Assembly (NCBI GenBank): GCA_032027045.1
Contig: JAVSMU010000001.1
Location: 810,646-874,645 of the forward strand
Origin: Truepera sp.
GTDB lineage: Bacteria; Deinococcota; Deinococci; Deinococcales; Trueperaceae
Length of the DNA: 64,000 bases
Direction: 5' to 3'
The position numbers and the translations under genes were made by a program. Below are positions 50,675 to 59,617 of this stretch, piece by piece (positions within the stretch are counted from its first letter, which is position 1; each line of letters opens with the position of its first letter). Below the pieces are notes generated by a model. That model did not search any database and was not told the DNA's origin. It was given only the letters and a program-made list of their open reading frames with translations.

Positions 50675-51559
50675 ATGTCTAGGCGCCTGCTAGTTCCCGT
50701 CGTCGCCCTGTTCTTGCAGGTGGGCGCCGTGTTCGCCTCGTCGTACCCGCTCACGGTGGTCGACGAACTGGGTCACGAGCTGACCCTGAACGCGGCGCCC
50801 GCTCGCGTGGTGAGCATGCTGCCCAGCCACACCGAGAGCGTGTGCGCGCTCGGCGCTTGCGAGTCGCTGGTGGGAGTGGACCGTGCCAGCAACTACCCCG
50901 CGGCCGTGAGCGCCCTGCCCGGCCTCGGGGACGGGTTCGCCCCCGACCTGGAGGCGATCGTCGCCCTGGAACCCGACCTCGTGCTGGTGGACGAGTACGG
51001 CGGACTGCAGGAGAGCCTGGCCCGCTTGGGCGTGCCCGTCTACGCGGGCTCGCCCCAGACCGTGGCCGAAACCTACGCCTTCTTGAGCACCCTCGGCACC
51101 ATGCTGGACCGTGAGGCCCAGGCGGCCGTGCTCGTGGGGCGGCTGCAGGGCGAGATCGCCGGGGTGGCCGCCGTGCTGCGAGGCGTCAGCGCCCCGACCG
51201 TCTTCGTGGAGCTCGATCCCACCCCGTACTCGGTCGGACCAGGCTCGTTCATGGGTGAGTTGGTGTCGGCCGCCGGCGGCACGAACATCGTCACAGCCGC
51301 CATGGGCGACTTCCCGCAGGTCGACCCCGAGTTCGTGGTCCTGCAGGACCCCCAGGTCATCGTCTTGACCGACGCCCCCTTCGGTGTGTCGGTCGCCGAC
51401 GTGGCCGCGAGGCCCGGTTGGGGCGGTCTGCGGGCCGTGACGGCCGGCCGCGTTTACGAGCTGGACGTCGACCAGGCGGACATCCTCAGCCGCTCAGGCC
51501 CGCGCCTCGGTCAGGCCGTGAGACTGCTCGCGACCCTCTTCCACCCCGACAAGTTCTGA
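50675..51559 (+). CDS. btuF: Cobalamin ABC transporter substrate-binding protein BtuF
   Basis: A 294-residue periplasmic binding protein of the cobalamin/haem/siderophore group. Residues 1-22 are a signal peptide (LLVPVVALFLQVGAVFASS), without a lipobox. RVVSMLPSHTESVCALGACESLVGVDRASNYP and DLEAIVALEPDLVLV are typical of BtuF. The upstream riboswitch makes vitamin B12 the substrate with good confidence. ATG 50675 follows GAAGGAGAG. First gene of btuFCD, 13 bases before btuC. Confidence 0.93.
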   Translation: MSRRLLVPVVALFLQVGAVFASSYPLTVVDELGHELTLNAAPARVVSMLPSHTESVCALGACESLVGVDRASNYPAAVSALPGLGDGFAPDLEAIVALEPDLVLVDEYGGLQESLARLGVPVYAGSPQTVAETYAFLSTLGTMLDREAQAAVLVGRLQGEIAGVAAVLRGVSAPTVFVELDPTPYSVGPGSFMGELVSAAGGTNIVTAAMGDFPQVDPEFVVLQDPQVIVLTDAPFGVSVADVAARPGWGGLRAVTAGRVYELDVDQADILSRSGPRLGQAVRLLATLFHPDKF

Positions 51560-51572
51560 GTAGCGGGGACGC

Positions 51573-52616
51573 ATGACCGTAGCGGCGGAGCCTCGTCGGC
51601 GGCGCGTCAGGCCGCGGTTGGCCTGGGTGTTGAGCGCCTCGGTGGTGGCGTTGCTGGCGGTCATGATCGTGGCCGTCGGCCTGGGCAGCGTCAGTGTGGG
51701 ACCAGCCGAGGTCGCCCGAGCGGCTCTCAAAGGCCTGCGGGGCGACTCGTTGCAGGCCCTCGACCGCGTCGTCTGGCAGCTGCGGTTCCCTCGGGTCGTC
51801 CTCGCCGCCGTCGTCGGCGCCGCCCTGGCGCTGGCGGGGACGGTGTTCCAGGGAGTGTTCCGCAACCCGCTCGCCGAGCCGTACCTCATCGGTACGGCGA
51901 GTGGAGCCGGCTTCGGGGCCGTCCTGGTCATGTCGCTCGGCGCCTCGGTCCCGCTGCTGGCGCGCCTCGGGGCGCCGCTGGTGGCGTTCGCCTTCGCGCT
52001 TGTCACGGTATCACTCGTGCTCTTCCTCGCCAGGCAGGGCGGCGCGGTGCCTACCGTCCGGCTCATCCTGGCCGGCGTGGTGGTCGGATCGCTGTTCACC
52101 GCCGGAACCTCTTTTCTCCTCGTGGCCGCGCGGGAACAGGCCGCCGGGATCCTCTCGTGGCTGCTGGGCGGCTTCGGCTTCTCCAGCTGGCACCGGGTCG
52201 GCATGATGGCGCTCTTCGCGCTCCCGGCCATGCTCCTTGTCGGCGCCTTCGCTCGCGCGCTCGACCTGCTGCAGCTAGGGGAAGAGGGCGCCGCGTTGCT
52301 CGGCTTGAACGTGGAGCGCATGAAACTCCTGCTGTTGGGGGTCGCGACCCTCGTGACCGCGGCCGCCGTCAGCGTGGCGGGGGTCATCGGCTTCGTGGGC
52401 CTTATCGTGCCGCACGCGGCGCGCCTCGCGCTCGGGCGGCCGCACGCCCGGCTCCTGCCCGTCGCCGCGCTCTGGGGGGCCGCGTTCATGGTCCTGGCCG
52501 ACCTACTCGCGCGCATGGTGATCGCGCCCGTCGAGGTGCCGGTCGGCGTCGTCACCTCCTTGGTCGGTGGCCCGTTCTTCTTGTGGTTGTTGCGGCGCCG
52601 GGGAGGGCCGGCGTGA
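51573..52616 (+). CDS. btuC: Cobalamin ABC transporter permease BtuC
   Basis: A 347-residue FecCD-family permease with about ten membrane helices, the core of the B12 importer. RFPRVVLAAVVGAALALAGTVFQGVFRNPLAEPYLIG and the ATPase-contact loop GFVGLIVPHAARLALGRPHARLLPVAALWGAAFMVLADLLAR are diagnostic. ATG 51573. The TGA overlaps the GTG of btuD, so permease and ATPase are coupled. Confidence 0.95.
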   Translation: MTVAAEPRRRRVRPRLAWVLSASVVALLAVMIVAVGLGSVSVGPAEVARAALKGLRGDSLQALDRVVWQLRFPRVVLAAVVGAALALAGTVFQGVFRNPLAEPYLIGTASGAGFGAVLVMSLGASVPLLARLGAPLVAFAFALVTVSLVLFLARQGGAVPTVRLILAGVVVGSLFTAGTSFLLVAAREQAAGILSWLLGGFGFSSWHRVGMMALFALPAMLLVGAFARALDLLQLGEEGAALLGLNVERMKLLLLGVATLVTAAAVSVAGVIGFVGLIVPHAARLALGRPHARLLPVAALWGAAFMVLADLLARMVIAPVEVPVGVVTSLVGGPFFLWLLRRRGGPA

Positions 52617-53389
52617 GGGCAGGCCTGGAGCTCGACGGCGTCTCGGTGGAGTACGGCAGGGGAGGTGCCAAGGCGCTGGACTCGGTGAGCCTGGGCGTGG
52701 CCCCGGGTGAGGTGGTGGGCGTGGTCGGGCCCAACGGCGCCGGCAAGAGCACCCTGCTGCGGGTCCTCACGCGCATGGTGCGGCCCAGCGCGGGCGTGGC
52801 CCTGCTCGACGGGGTGCCGCTGACCAGGTTCTCCCGCCTGGGGCTCGCCCGCGAGGTCGCGCTCGTGGCCCAGGCCCCGGAGGTCCCCGAGGGCTTCAGC
52901 GTCCGTGAGGTGGTGGCCATGGGCCGCGCGCCTCACCTGGGGCTCTTCGGCACGTTCCGTAGCGGCGACGAGGAGGCGGTGGAGCACGCCATGGCGGTGA
53001 CCGAGACGACCGCCTTCGCCGAGCGCTTCGTGGAGACGCTCTCGGGCGGCGAGCGGCAGCGCGTCGTGTTCGCCCGCGCCGTCGCGCAAGAGCCGAGTTA
53101 CCTGCTGCTCGACGAACCCACCAGCCACCTCGACCTGCGCTACCAGGTGGACCTGTTGCGCTACGCGCGCGCCCAGGCTGCAGCCGGGGTGGGCGTGATG
53201 CTCGTCATCCACGACCTCAACCTGGCCGCGCGGAGTTGCGACCGGCTCGCGCTGCTCGCGGGGGGAGCCGTGGTGGCACAGGGGGCGCCAGGTGAGGTGC
53301 TGCAACCCGGCACCGTGGAGCGGGTGTTCAGGGCCAAGGTCGACGTCCTTAGGCACGGCGAAGTACCCGTGATCGTGCCGCGCTTCTAA
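52613..53389 (+). CDS. btuD: Cobalamin ABC transporter ATP-binding protein BtuD
   Basis: A 258-residue ATPase. Walker A is GPNGAGKST, the Q-loop VAQAPEVPEG, the signature LSGGERQRV, Walker B LLLDEPTSHLD and switch HDLNLA. GTG 52613 overlaps the btuC stop (GTGA) and gives the correct N-terminus (RAGLELDGVSVEYG); the longer open frame starting further upstream is a shadow of btuC. It ends 20 bases before the convergent glycosyltransferase. Confidence 0.94.
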   Translation: MRAGLELDGVSVEYGRGGAKALDSVSLGVAPGEVVGVVGPNGAGKSTLLRVLTRMVRPSAGVALLDGVPLTRFSRLGLAREVALVAQAPEVPEGFSVREVVAMGRAPHLGLFGTFRSGDEEAVEHAMAVTETTAFAERFVETLSGGERQRVVFARAVAQEPSYLLLDEPTSHLDLRYQVDLLRYARAQAAAGVGVMLVIHDLNLAARSCDRLALLAGGAVVAQGAPGEVLQPGTVERVFRAKVDVLRHGEVPVIVPRF

Positions 53390-53408
53390 CATAGGCCTCG
53401 CGTGAGGT

Positions 53409-54554
53409 TCAGTAGACGCTAGGCGGGTCGAAGCGGTGACGCACCTTGATGGCCAGGTCGTAGAAGTCCACCATCGCCTCCGTGGCCGCTTGCCAGCCGA
53501 AGCGTTGCATGTCGGCCCGCGCCCTCGCGCCCATGCGCTTGCGGGTGGCGGGATCGAAGAGCAGCGTCCGCAGTTTCTGCGTCAGGTCGCCCAAGTCCCC
53601 GGGCGTGAAGAGGAAGCCGTTCTCCCCGTCCTGGATGACGTCCGGGATGCCGCCGGCGCGGGCGCCCACGGCCGGCACGCCCGAGGCCATGGCCTCCATG
53701 GCGACGAAGCCGAGCGTCTCCGTGTCGGAGGGGAACGCGAAGACGTCCGAGCTGGCGTAGGCGGCGGCAAGCTCGAGGCCACCCATGTAGCCGGTGAAGA
53801 CGGTGTTGGTGCCCTTGAAGCGCCGCTTCAGCTCGGCCTCGGCCGGTCCGGAGCCCACGAGGGCCAGGCGCACCCCGGGTAGCTGCGTCACCGGTCCGAG
53901 CAGCCAGTCGAGGCGCTTCTCGAACGACAGGCGACCCACGTAGGTCATCAGGGGAGCCTCGGGGTTCCCGTCCGTGAGGCGCTCACGCATGGCTTTGGTC
54001 CGGCGCTCGGGGCGGAAGAGGTCCGTGTCCACCGCCTTCGGCCAGAGGCGCACGCGGCGTATCCCCAAGGCCCGCGCCGACTTCACCATGGGGACGCTCG
54101 TGCAGAGGTTCACGTGCGCCTGGTTGTGGACGTCGCGAAGGAAGCGCCGCGAGGGCTGCTGGAGGATGGGCAGCTTCAGGTGCAGCGCGTACTGCGTGAT
54201 GTCGGTGTGGTAGCTCGCCAGCAGGGGCAGGTTGCGCTGCTTCGCCAGGGCCGTTCCCCACAGCCCCAACACGACCGGATTGACGACGTGAACGACGTCC
54301 GGCTGGAAACGGTCGAGTTCGCGGCCCAGCCTGGGACGAGGAAGGCCGAGGAACAGCTCCGGGTACCACGGCCTGAACGGTAGGGCCGGAACCCGCACGA
54401 TGCGGTGGCCCGCGTAAGACTCGGGTGGGTCGTGCGGCGCGAAGACGAGGACCTCGTGGCCCAGGACCGCGAACTGTTCGAGGGTGCGCGTTATGCGCGT
54501 GACCACCCCGTCGACCTTCGGCAGGAAGACCTCGGTGAAGAGCGCGATCTTCAT
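53409..54554 (-). CDS. GT4 glycosyltransferase, probable sulfoquinovosyl-diacylglycerol synthase (SqdX-like)
   Basis: A 381-residue GT-B enzyme. KIALFTEVFLPKVDGVVTRI at the N-terminus and VVHVVNPVVLG and SYHTDITQYA in the acceptor half are typical of the SqdX/MgtA subgroup. The donor site shows YVGRLSFEKRLDWLL and PSDTETLGFVAMEAMASGVPAVGARAGGIPD with the EX7E glutamates. The next gene upstream is an SqdB homologue, so transfer of sulfoquinovose to diacylglycerol is the favoured reaction. A related GT4 using another sugar cannot be excluded. ATG 54554, 22 bases after sqdB. Confidence 0.82.
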   Translation of the reverse strand: MKIALFTEVFLPKVDGVVTRITRTLEQFAVLGHEVLVFAPHDPPESYAGHRIVRVPALPFRPWYPELFLGLPRPRLGRELDRFQPDVVHVVNPVVLGLWGTALAKQRNLPLLASYHTDITQYALHLKLPILQQPSRRFLRDVHNQAHVNLCTSVPMVKSARALGIRRVRLWPKAVDTDLFRPERRTKAMRERLTDGNPEAPLMTYVGRLSFEKRLDWLLGPVTQLPGVRLALVGSGPAEAELKRRFKGTNTVFTGYMGGLELAAAYASSDVFAFPSDTETLGFVAMEAMASGVPAVGARAGGIPDVIQDGENGFLFTPGDLGDLTQKLRTLLFDPATRKRMGARARADMQRFGWQAATEAMVDFYDLAIKVRHRFDPPSVY

Positions 54555-54576
54555 GCCGTCGCCGGGCCGGTCAGGC

Positions 54577-55788
54577 CTAGCCGACCGCTTCCGGCTCGAC
54601 CAGCGCTGGGTCTCCCGGCTGGTTCTCCCGCGTCCAGGTGCTCGTGGCCGGGATCTTCGACAGGTCGGCCCTGTCCGCGTACTTGTGGGCCACCTCGGTC
54701 ACCTCCGTGAGCAGCCCCTCCTCCAGGGTGGTGGGTTCCAGCCCCAGGCTCAAGAACAGGTCGTTGCGCACGAAGAGCTCGTTCTCTGCGTCCTCGCGCC
54801 GGGGGTTGGGCGTGTGGGCCACCTTGGTGCCCGTGAGCTTGGCCACGAGCGTGGCCAGGTCGCGCACGCGGTGGGTCTCGGTCATCTGGTTGAGGATCTT
54901 CACCCGGTCGCCGCGCTGCGGCGGATTCTCGAGGGCGAGCTGCACGCACTTCACGGTGTCGGTGATGTGGATGAACGCCCGGGTCTGCCCGCCCGTGCCG
55001 TGCACCGTCAGCGGGAACCCCACGGCACCTTGCATCAGGAAGCGGTTGAGGACGGTGCCGTAATCGCCGTCGTAGTCGAACCGGTTTATGAGGCGCTCGT
55101 CGAGGTTGGTCTCGGGGGTGTTCGTGCCCCAGACGATGCCCTGATGCAGGTCCGTGATGCGCAACCGGTCGTTCTTCGCGTAGTACGCGAACAGGATCTG
55201 ATCGAGCGACTTGGTCATGTGGTAGATGCTGCCGGGGTTGGTGGGGTAGAGGAACTCCTGCGGCACCCTCTTACCGTCGTCGGTCGTGACCTCGACCTTG
55301 AGGTAACCCTCGGGGATCTTCATGCCCGCGGTGCCGTAGCCGTAAACGCCCATGGTGCCCAGGTGCGCCAGGTGGATGTCCTGGCCGCTCTCCACCACCG
55401 CCGCCAGCAGGTTGTTGGTGGCGTTGACGTTGTTGTCGACCGTGTAGCGCTTGTTGCGGCTGTTCTTCATGGAGTAGGGCGCGGCGCGCTGCTCGGCGAA
55501 GTGCACCACGGCGTCCGGGTGCTCGGCTTCGATCAGGGCGAGCAGGCCGGCGTAGTCCTGGGCCACGTCCAAGTTGACGAAGCGGATGACCTTGCCCGTC
55601 CGCTCCTTCCAGGCGGCGATCCGAACGCCCATGGGTTGTATGGGGGTGAGGCTCCCGGCCTCCAGCTCGTTGTCGATGTTGCGCCTGGAGAGGTTGTCGA
55701 CGATCAGGACGTCGTGCCCCAAGTTGCTCAGGTGCAGGCTGGTTGGCCAGCCGCAGAAGCCGTCTCCGCCAAGGATGATGACCTTCAT
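54577..55788 (-). CDS. sqdB: UDP-sulfoquinovose synthase-like epimerase (SqdB)
   Basis: A 403-residue short-chain dehydrogenase-type enzyme strongly resembling plant SQD1 and bacterial SqdB. GGDGFCGWPTSLHLSNLG is the NAD loop, followed by VHFAEQRAAPYSM (about 95-107), LGTMGVYG with Thr145, and the YxxxK pair at Tyr189/Lys193. LHQGIVWGTNTPE and HGTGGQTRAFIHITDTV also match. SqdB makes UDP-sulfoquinovose from UDP-glucose and sulfite. RBS GGAGGCAGAAC precedes ATG 55788. With the GT4 gene downstream it forms a two-gene sulfolipid module. No sulfite-supply gene is adjacent. Confidence 0.85.
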   Translation of the reverse strand: MKVIILGGDGFCGWPTSLHLSNLGHDVLIVDNLSRRNIDNELEAGSLTPIQPMGVRIAAWKERTGKVIRFVNLDVAQDYAGLLALIEAEHPDAVVHFAEQRAAPYSMKNSRNKRYTVDNNVNATNNLLAAVVESGQDIHLAHLGTMGVYGYGTAGMKIPEGYLKVEVTTDDGKRVPQEFLYPTNPGSIYHMTKSLDQILFAYYAKNDRLRITDLHQGIVWGTNTPETNLDERLINRFDYDGDYGTVLNRFLMQGAVGFPLTVHGTGGQTRAFIHITDTVKCVQLALENPPQRGDRVKILNQMTETHRVRDLATLVAKLTGTKVAHTPNPRREDAENELFVRNDLFLSLGLEPTTLEEGLLTEVTEVAHKYADRADLSKIPATSTWTRENQPGDPALVEPEAVG

Positions 55789-55933
55789 GTTCTGCCTCCG
55801 GGAAGCGCGCCAACTAGGCCAGGCCGGTAGGCACGCAAGTAGCGCTCAGTGTAGCACCGGCCGGTGCCGCGGCCTGGCGCCCGCACGCGACGTCGGAACG
55901 CGGGCGCCGTCGCCACCGCGGCCCGGCCGGGCC

Positions 55934-57148
55934 TCAAGGTCGGACGGCGCCTTCTTTCACCCGGCGCCTGAACTCGCGCAGGCGCCGCTGGAAGAAGCGC
56001 GTGCGGTAGCCGTCGGCACCCGCATGCCAGGCGCTCGGTTTCAGGAAGGAGCCGATCACGGCCAGCGCGATGAAGAGGGGGTGCAGCAGCGACCACCAGA
56101 GCGTGGTGAACCCCCAGAGGTCGCGCCGCCCCCACTGGCGCGTGCCGACGCCCATGCCGACGAACTCGATGGCGACCTTCACGCCCCAGACTCCGAGGAC
56201 CCAGGGAAGGATCCCGGGCACCAGCAGGGACAGCAAGGCCGCCGCCGTCAACAGCACACTCTGCAGGCCCAGCACGGCGATCCCGGCCAGGAACCCGAGG
56301 TGGTAGTGCAGGACGTGATGGTAGCGGCTCACCCACCTGCGCCGCTGCCTGACGAGGTCGGGCGCGGTCTTGACGCCGGTGGTGACTACGCGGCACTCCA
56401 GGGCGTCCGCGAAGGCGAGCCTGGCGCCGGGGAGGGCGCCCAGCTTCTGGGTAAGGAGGTCCTCGTCGCCGCTCGGGGCCCTGCCGGCCGCGCCGAACCC
56501 GCCCACGGCGTCGAAGGCCGAACGACGGTAGGCGAGGTTGTTGGCGCTACTGGCGTACTTCAACCCGAAGCGGGTGAGGCTCCTCGAAACGAGCATGAGC
56601 GTGAACCAGTCGACGGACTCGAAGCGCTGCAGCAGTGTCCTCGCCTCGCCGGGCCGGCTGGTGGAAACGTAACCGGCCACCATCACCACGTCGTCGACGA
56701 AGTAAGACGCCATGCCGGCAACCCAGTTCGGGTCGTGGACGCAGTCGGCGTCGGTGGCCACGATCAGCTCGCCGCTCGAGGCCCTGATGCCGTGGTCCAC
56801 GGCGTTCACCTTCGGCGCAAGCCTGCGACTGGGCCGCTGGACGCTCACGAGCTTGAAGCGCTCGTCGGAGGCCGCGAAGCGTTCGATCACTTCTCGCGTG
56901 TCGTCCCGGGAACGGTCGTCCACCACCACGAACTCGAGCCGGCCCGAGTAGCGCTGGGCGGCCAGCGAGGCGAGGGTTCGCGGCAGCGTCGGACCCTCGT
57001 CGCGGGCGGGCAGGATCACGCTGACGCTGGGCGTAGCCGACGTGCGTCCGACGCGCTGGCGCCGCAGGGCGCCGACGACGACCATGACCATGAGGAACAG
57101 GTACGGCAGCTCGGCGAGGTACAAGATGGTGATAAGTGCAGTCTGCAC
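55934..57148 (-). CDS. GT2 membrane glycosyltransferase
   Basis: A 404-residue GT-A enzyme. An N-terminal helix (ALITILYLAELPYLFLMVMVVVGAL) precedes the catalytic domain: VSVILPARDEGPTLPRTLASL, VVVDDRSRDDT, the DxD-type ATDADC, and the C-terminal QRRRWVSRYHH (QxxRW motif). Three or more membrane helices follow at about 265-350. The QxxRW places it with processive or ceramide/hopanoid-type GT2 enzymes. The substrate is unknown. GTG 57148 has a GGAG/GGGAAG site. About 145 bases separate it from sqdB, so a joint envelope-lipid role is only suggested. Confidence 0.85.
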   Translation of the reverse strand: MQTALITILYLAELPYLFLMVMVVVGALRRQRVGRTSATPSVSVILPARDEGPTLPRTLASLAAQRYSGRLEFVVVDDRSRDDTREVIERFAASDERFKLVSVQRPSRRLAPKVNAVDHGIRASSGELIVATDADCVHDPNWVAGMASYFVDDVVMVAGYVSTSRPGEARTLLQRFESVDWFTLMLVSRSLTRFGLKYASSANNLAYRRSAFDAVGGFGAAGRAPSGDEDLLTQKLGALPGARLAFADALECRVVTTGVKTAPDLVRQRRRWVSRYHHVLHYHLGFLAGIAVLGLQSVLLTAAALLSLLVPGILPWVLGVWGVKVAIEFVGMGVGTRQWGRRDLWGFTTLWWSLLHPLFIALAVIGSFLKPSAWHAGADGYRTRFFQRRLREFRRRVKEGAVRP

Positions 57149-57249
57149 GGGCTTCCCGGTCTCCTAGGCGGACTTTGGCCGAATCCTAACACCGGTCACC
57201 GAGGGTTCTGGGTCCGGCGTCCGCGACTGCTTGGCACCGCGCTCGAAGG

Positions 57250-57255
57250 TACGCT
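57250..57255 (+). promoter_or_regulatory. -10 box (TACGCT) for leaderless helicase gene
   Basis: TACGCT ends 6 nt before GTG 57262; there is no ribosome site. It fixes the start. Confidence 0.45.
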
Positions 57256-57261
57256 TCCAAG

Positions 57262-59580
57262 GTGGTGGTCAAGGACCCACAAGCGAGCTTCCATGCCTTC
57301 CTGACCCAGCTGCCCGGCTACGAGGGGCAGGTCGCCTCGTACCACTTCTTCCCGCCGCGCAAGGGTGCGGTGGAGGACGACTACTCGGGCCCGTTCGCGC
57401 CGCTGCTGGGCCGCGCGGGCATCAGGCCTTACGCGCACCAGGCCCGGGCATTGGAGGCCGTGGGGGCCGGCCGCGACGTGGTGGTGGCCACGGCGACGGC
57501 CTCGGGCAAGTCCTTGTCGTTCCAACTGCCCGTGCTGGACGCCCTGGAGCGGGGCGCGACCAGCCTACTCCTCTACCCCACGAAGGCGCTTGCCGCCGAC
57601 CAGCTCCTCAAACTGCGGGGCCTGGCGGCCGCGATGGGCGCCGAGCTGGATGAGGTTGGCGTCGCCTTGTACGACGGCGACACGGCCGCCGAGCGCCGCG
57701 CCGGGGTCAGGGCCGGGGCCGGCGCCCTCCTGACCAACCCCGACATGCTGCATTACGGGATCCTGCCGCACCACGCCGCCTGGGCCCGCTTCCTTGGCGC
57801 GCTCGAGTACCTCGTGCTCGACGAGCTGCACGCCTACCGGGGAGTGCTCGGCTCGCACGTGGCCAACGTGGTGCGGCGGCTCCTGCGGATCGCCCGGGGT
57901 TACGGCGCCGACCCTCGAGTCATCGCCGCCTCGGCGACGATCGGTAACCCGGCAGAGCATGCGCAGCGGTTGGTGGGCCGGCACTTCGAGCTGATCGGCG
58001 AGGACCGGGCGCCGCAGGGCGCCAGGGAGTTCGTCATCTGGCAGCCGCCCACCGTGAAGGGCGCGCCCGCGCAGAACGGCGGGGAGAGGCGACGGTCGCC
58101 AAACTCGGAGGCTGCGTCGCTTGCCGCGGAGTTCGTCAGGGCGGGCGTGAAGAGCATCTTCTTCTGCAACTCGCGCAAGGGCGCGGAGCTGGTGCGGCGT
58201 TACGCGGTGGGCCTGCTGGGGGAGGAACAGGCCGGACTCGTCGAGAGCTACCGCGCGGGTTACACCCCCGAGGCGCGCCGCTCCCTGGAGGACTCGTTCC
58301 GCTCGGACGCCGTGACGGTGCTGACGAGCACGAGCGCGCTGGAACTCGGCATCGACGTCGGTGGCGTGGACGCGGTCGTGCTGGTCGGCTACCCGGGATC
58401 CAAGATGGCCATGTGGCAGCGCTCCGGGCGTGCGGGCCGGGCCGGCGGTCGCTCCCTCACCCTACTGATCCCCGGCGCCGACCCCCTGGACGAGTACTAC
58501 CTGACGCATCCGGACGCCCTCGTCGACGGTCCCGTGGAGGACGCCGTCGCCGACCCCTTCAACGATGTCTTGCACCCGCGGCACGTGGTCTGCGCCGCCG
58601 CGGAGGCGCCGCTCCTCGCCGGGGACCCGCTGGTCGCACCGTGGCTGGAACTGGACGGGGTAGAGGGCCTGGCGAGGTTGGGCAACGGCGCTTACGTCAG
58701 CCTTCGGCGCTACCCTCACAGGCGTGTCGAGCTGCGAGGCGGCGGTGGGAAGCGGATCAGGCTCAAGGACGGGCTCGGCCGCACGTTAGGGGTCTCGGAC
58801 CTCGGCACGGCGCTACGGGAACTCCACCCCGGTGCCGTCTACCTGCACCGGGGCGAGCAGTACCTGGTTGCCCAGCTCGACCTGAGGGCCGGGGTCGCCC
58901 GGCTCCTGCCTCACATCGAGGACTACTACACGCAGCCGAGGTCCGAGACCGAGATCGAGGTGCTGGGCCCGTTGCCGGCGCACGCGGCTCAGGCGGGCGT
59001 GCTCGGGGACTCGCCGCGCGGGGTCCACGTCGGGCGGGTGCGCGTCACCAACACGGTCACCGGTTTCGTGTGCAAGCGCTACTTCAGCGAGGCCATCCTC
59101 GACGAGCGGGCACTCGACCTGCCGCAGCTCTCCTACGACACGCAGGCGCTGTGGTTCGAGGCCGTCGACCTCCCCGGAGGCCCCGCTCCCGCTGATTTGC
59201 CTGCAGCGCTACACGCCCTGGAGCACTGCCTCATTGGCCTGCTGCCCGCGTTCGTGCTGTGCGAGCGCGCCGACGTGGGCGGCGTCTCCTACCCGACCTA
59301 CCCCGGTACGCTGAAGCCGACCGTCTTCATCTACGACGGGCACCCCGGCGGCGTGGGCTACGCGCGGGCGGGCGCGGCCGTGTTCGGTTCGTGGCTCGAG
59401 GCCGCCGCCCAGCTCCTCGAGCGCTGCCCGTGCCAGGGCGGCTGCCCCCGCTGCGTGCTGTCGCCGAAGTGCGGCAACGGGAACCAGTTCCTCGACAAGG
59501 ACGCCGCCGCGCAACTGGCACGCGCCCTTCAGGCGGCGCTCGCAAGAGCCAAGGCGGCCACCGTGGCTGCAGAGGCCTAG
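57262..59580 (+). CDS. MrfA/YprA-type DEAD/DEAH helicase with C-terminal zinc-binding DUF1998
   Basis: A 772-residue superfamily 2 helicase. Motif I is ATATASGKS (about 77-85), motif II DELH (about 186), motif III SATIGNP, motif VI WQRSGRAGRAGG. The last 150 residues are the DUF1998/MZB region with YDGHPGGVGYA and four cysteines in CPCQGGCPRCVLSPKCGN that probably bind zinc. Bacillus MrfA, with this layout, repairs mitomycin C damage together with the exonuclease MrfB; no mrfB is nearby. GTG 57262. The family match is strong and the repair role inferred. Confidence 0.88.
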   Translation: MVVKDPQASFHAFLTQLPGYEGQVASYHFFPPRKGAVEDDYSGPFAPLLGRAGIRPYAHQARALEAVGAGRDVVVATATASGKSLSFQLPVLDALERGATSLLLYPTKALAADQLLKLRGLAAAMGAELDEVGVALYDGDTAAERRAGVRAGAGALLTNPDMLHYGILPHHAAWARFLGALEYLVLDELHAYRGVLGSHVANVVRRLLRIARGYGADPRVIAASATIGNPAEHAQRLVGRHFELIGEDRAPQGAREFVIWQPPTVKGAPAQNGGERRRSPNSEAASLAAEFVRAGVKSIFFCNSRKGAELVRRYAVGLLGEEQAGLVESYRAGYTPEARRSLEDSFRSDAVTVLTSTSALELGIDVGGVDAVVLVGYPGSKMAMWQRSGRAGRAGGRSLTLLIPGADPLDEYYLTHPDALVDGPVEDAVADPFNDVLHPRHVVCAAAEAPLLAGDPLVAPWLELDGVEGLARLGNGAYVSLRRYPHRRVELRGGGGKRIRLKDGLGRTLGVSDLGTALRELHPGAVYLHRGEQYLVAQLDLRAGVARLLPHIEDYYTQPRSETEIEVLGPLPAHAAQAGVLGDSPRGVHVGRVRVTNTVTGFVCKRYFSEAILDERALDLPQLSYDTQALWFEAVDLPGGPAPADLPAALHALEHCLIGLLPAFVLCERADVGGVSYPTYPGTLKPTVFIYDGHPGGVGYARAGAAVFGSWLEAAAQLLERCPCQGGCPRCVLSPKCGNGNQFLDKDAAAQLARALQAALARAKAATVAAEA

Positions 59581-59603
59581 GTGGGCTCCTGAGGCGCTGA
59601 TGC

Positions 59604-59609
59604 TAGACT
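59604..59609 (+). promoter_or_regulatory. -10 box (TAGACT) upstream of the gene at 59618
   Basis: TAGACT ends 8 nt before GTG 59618. It overlaps an alternative in-frame ATG at 59600, which argues for the GTG start. Confidence 0.4.
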
Positions 59610-59617
59610 CTCAGCTC

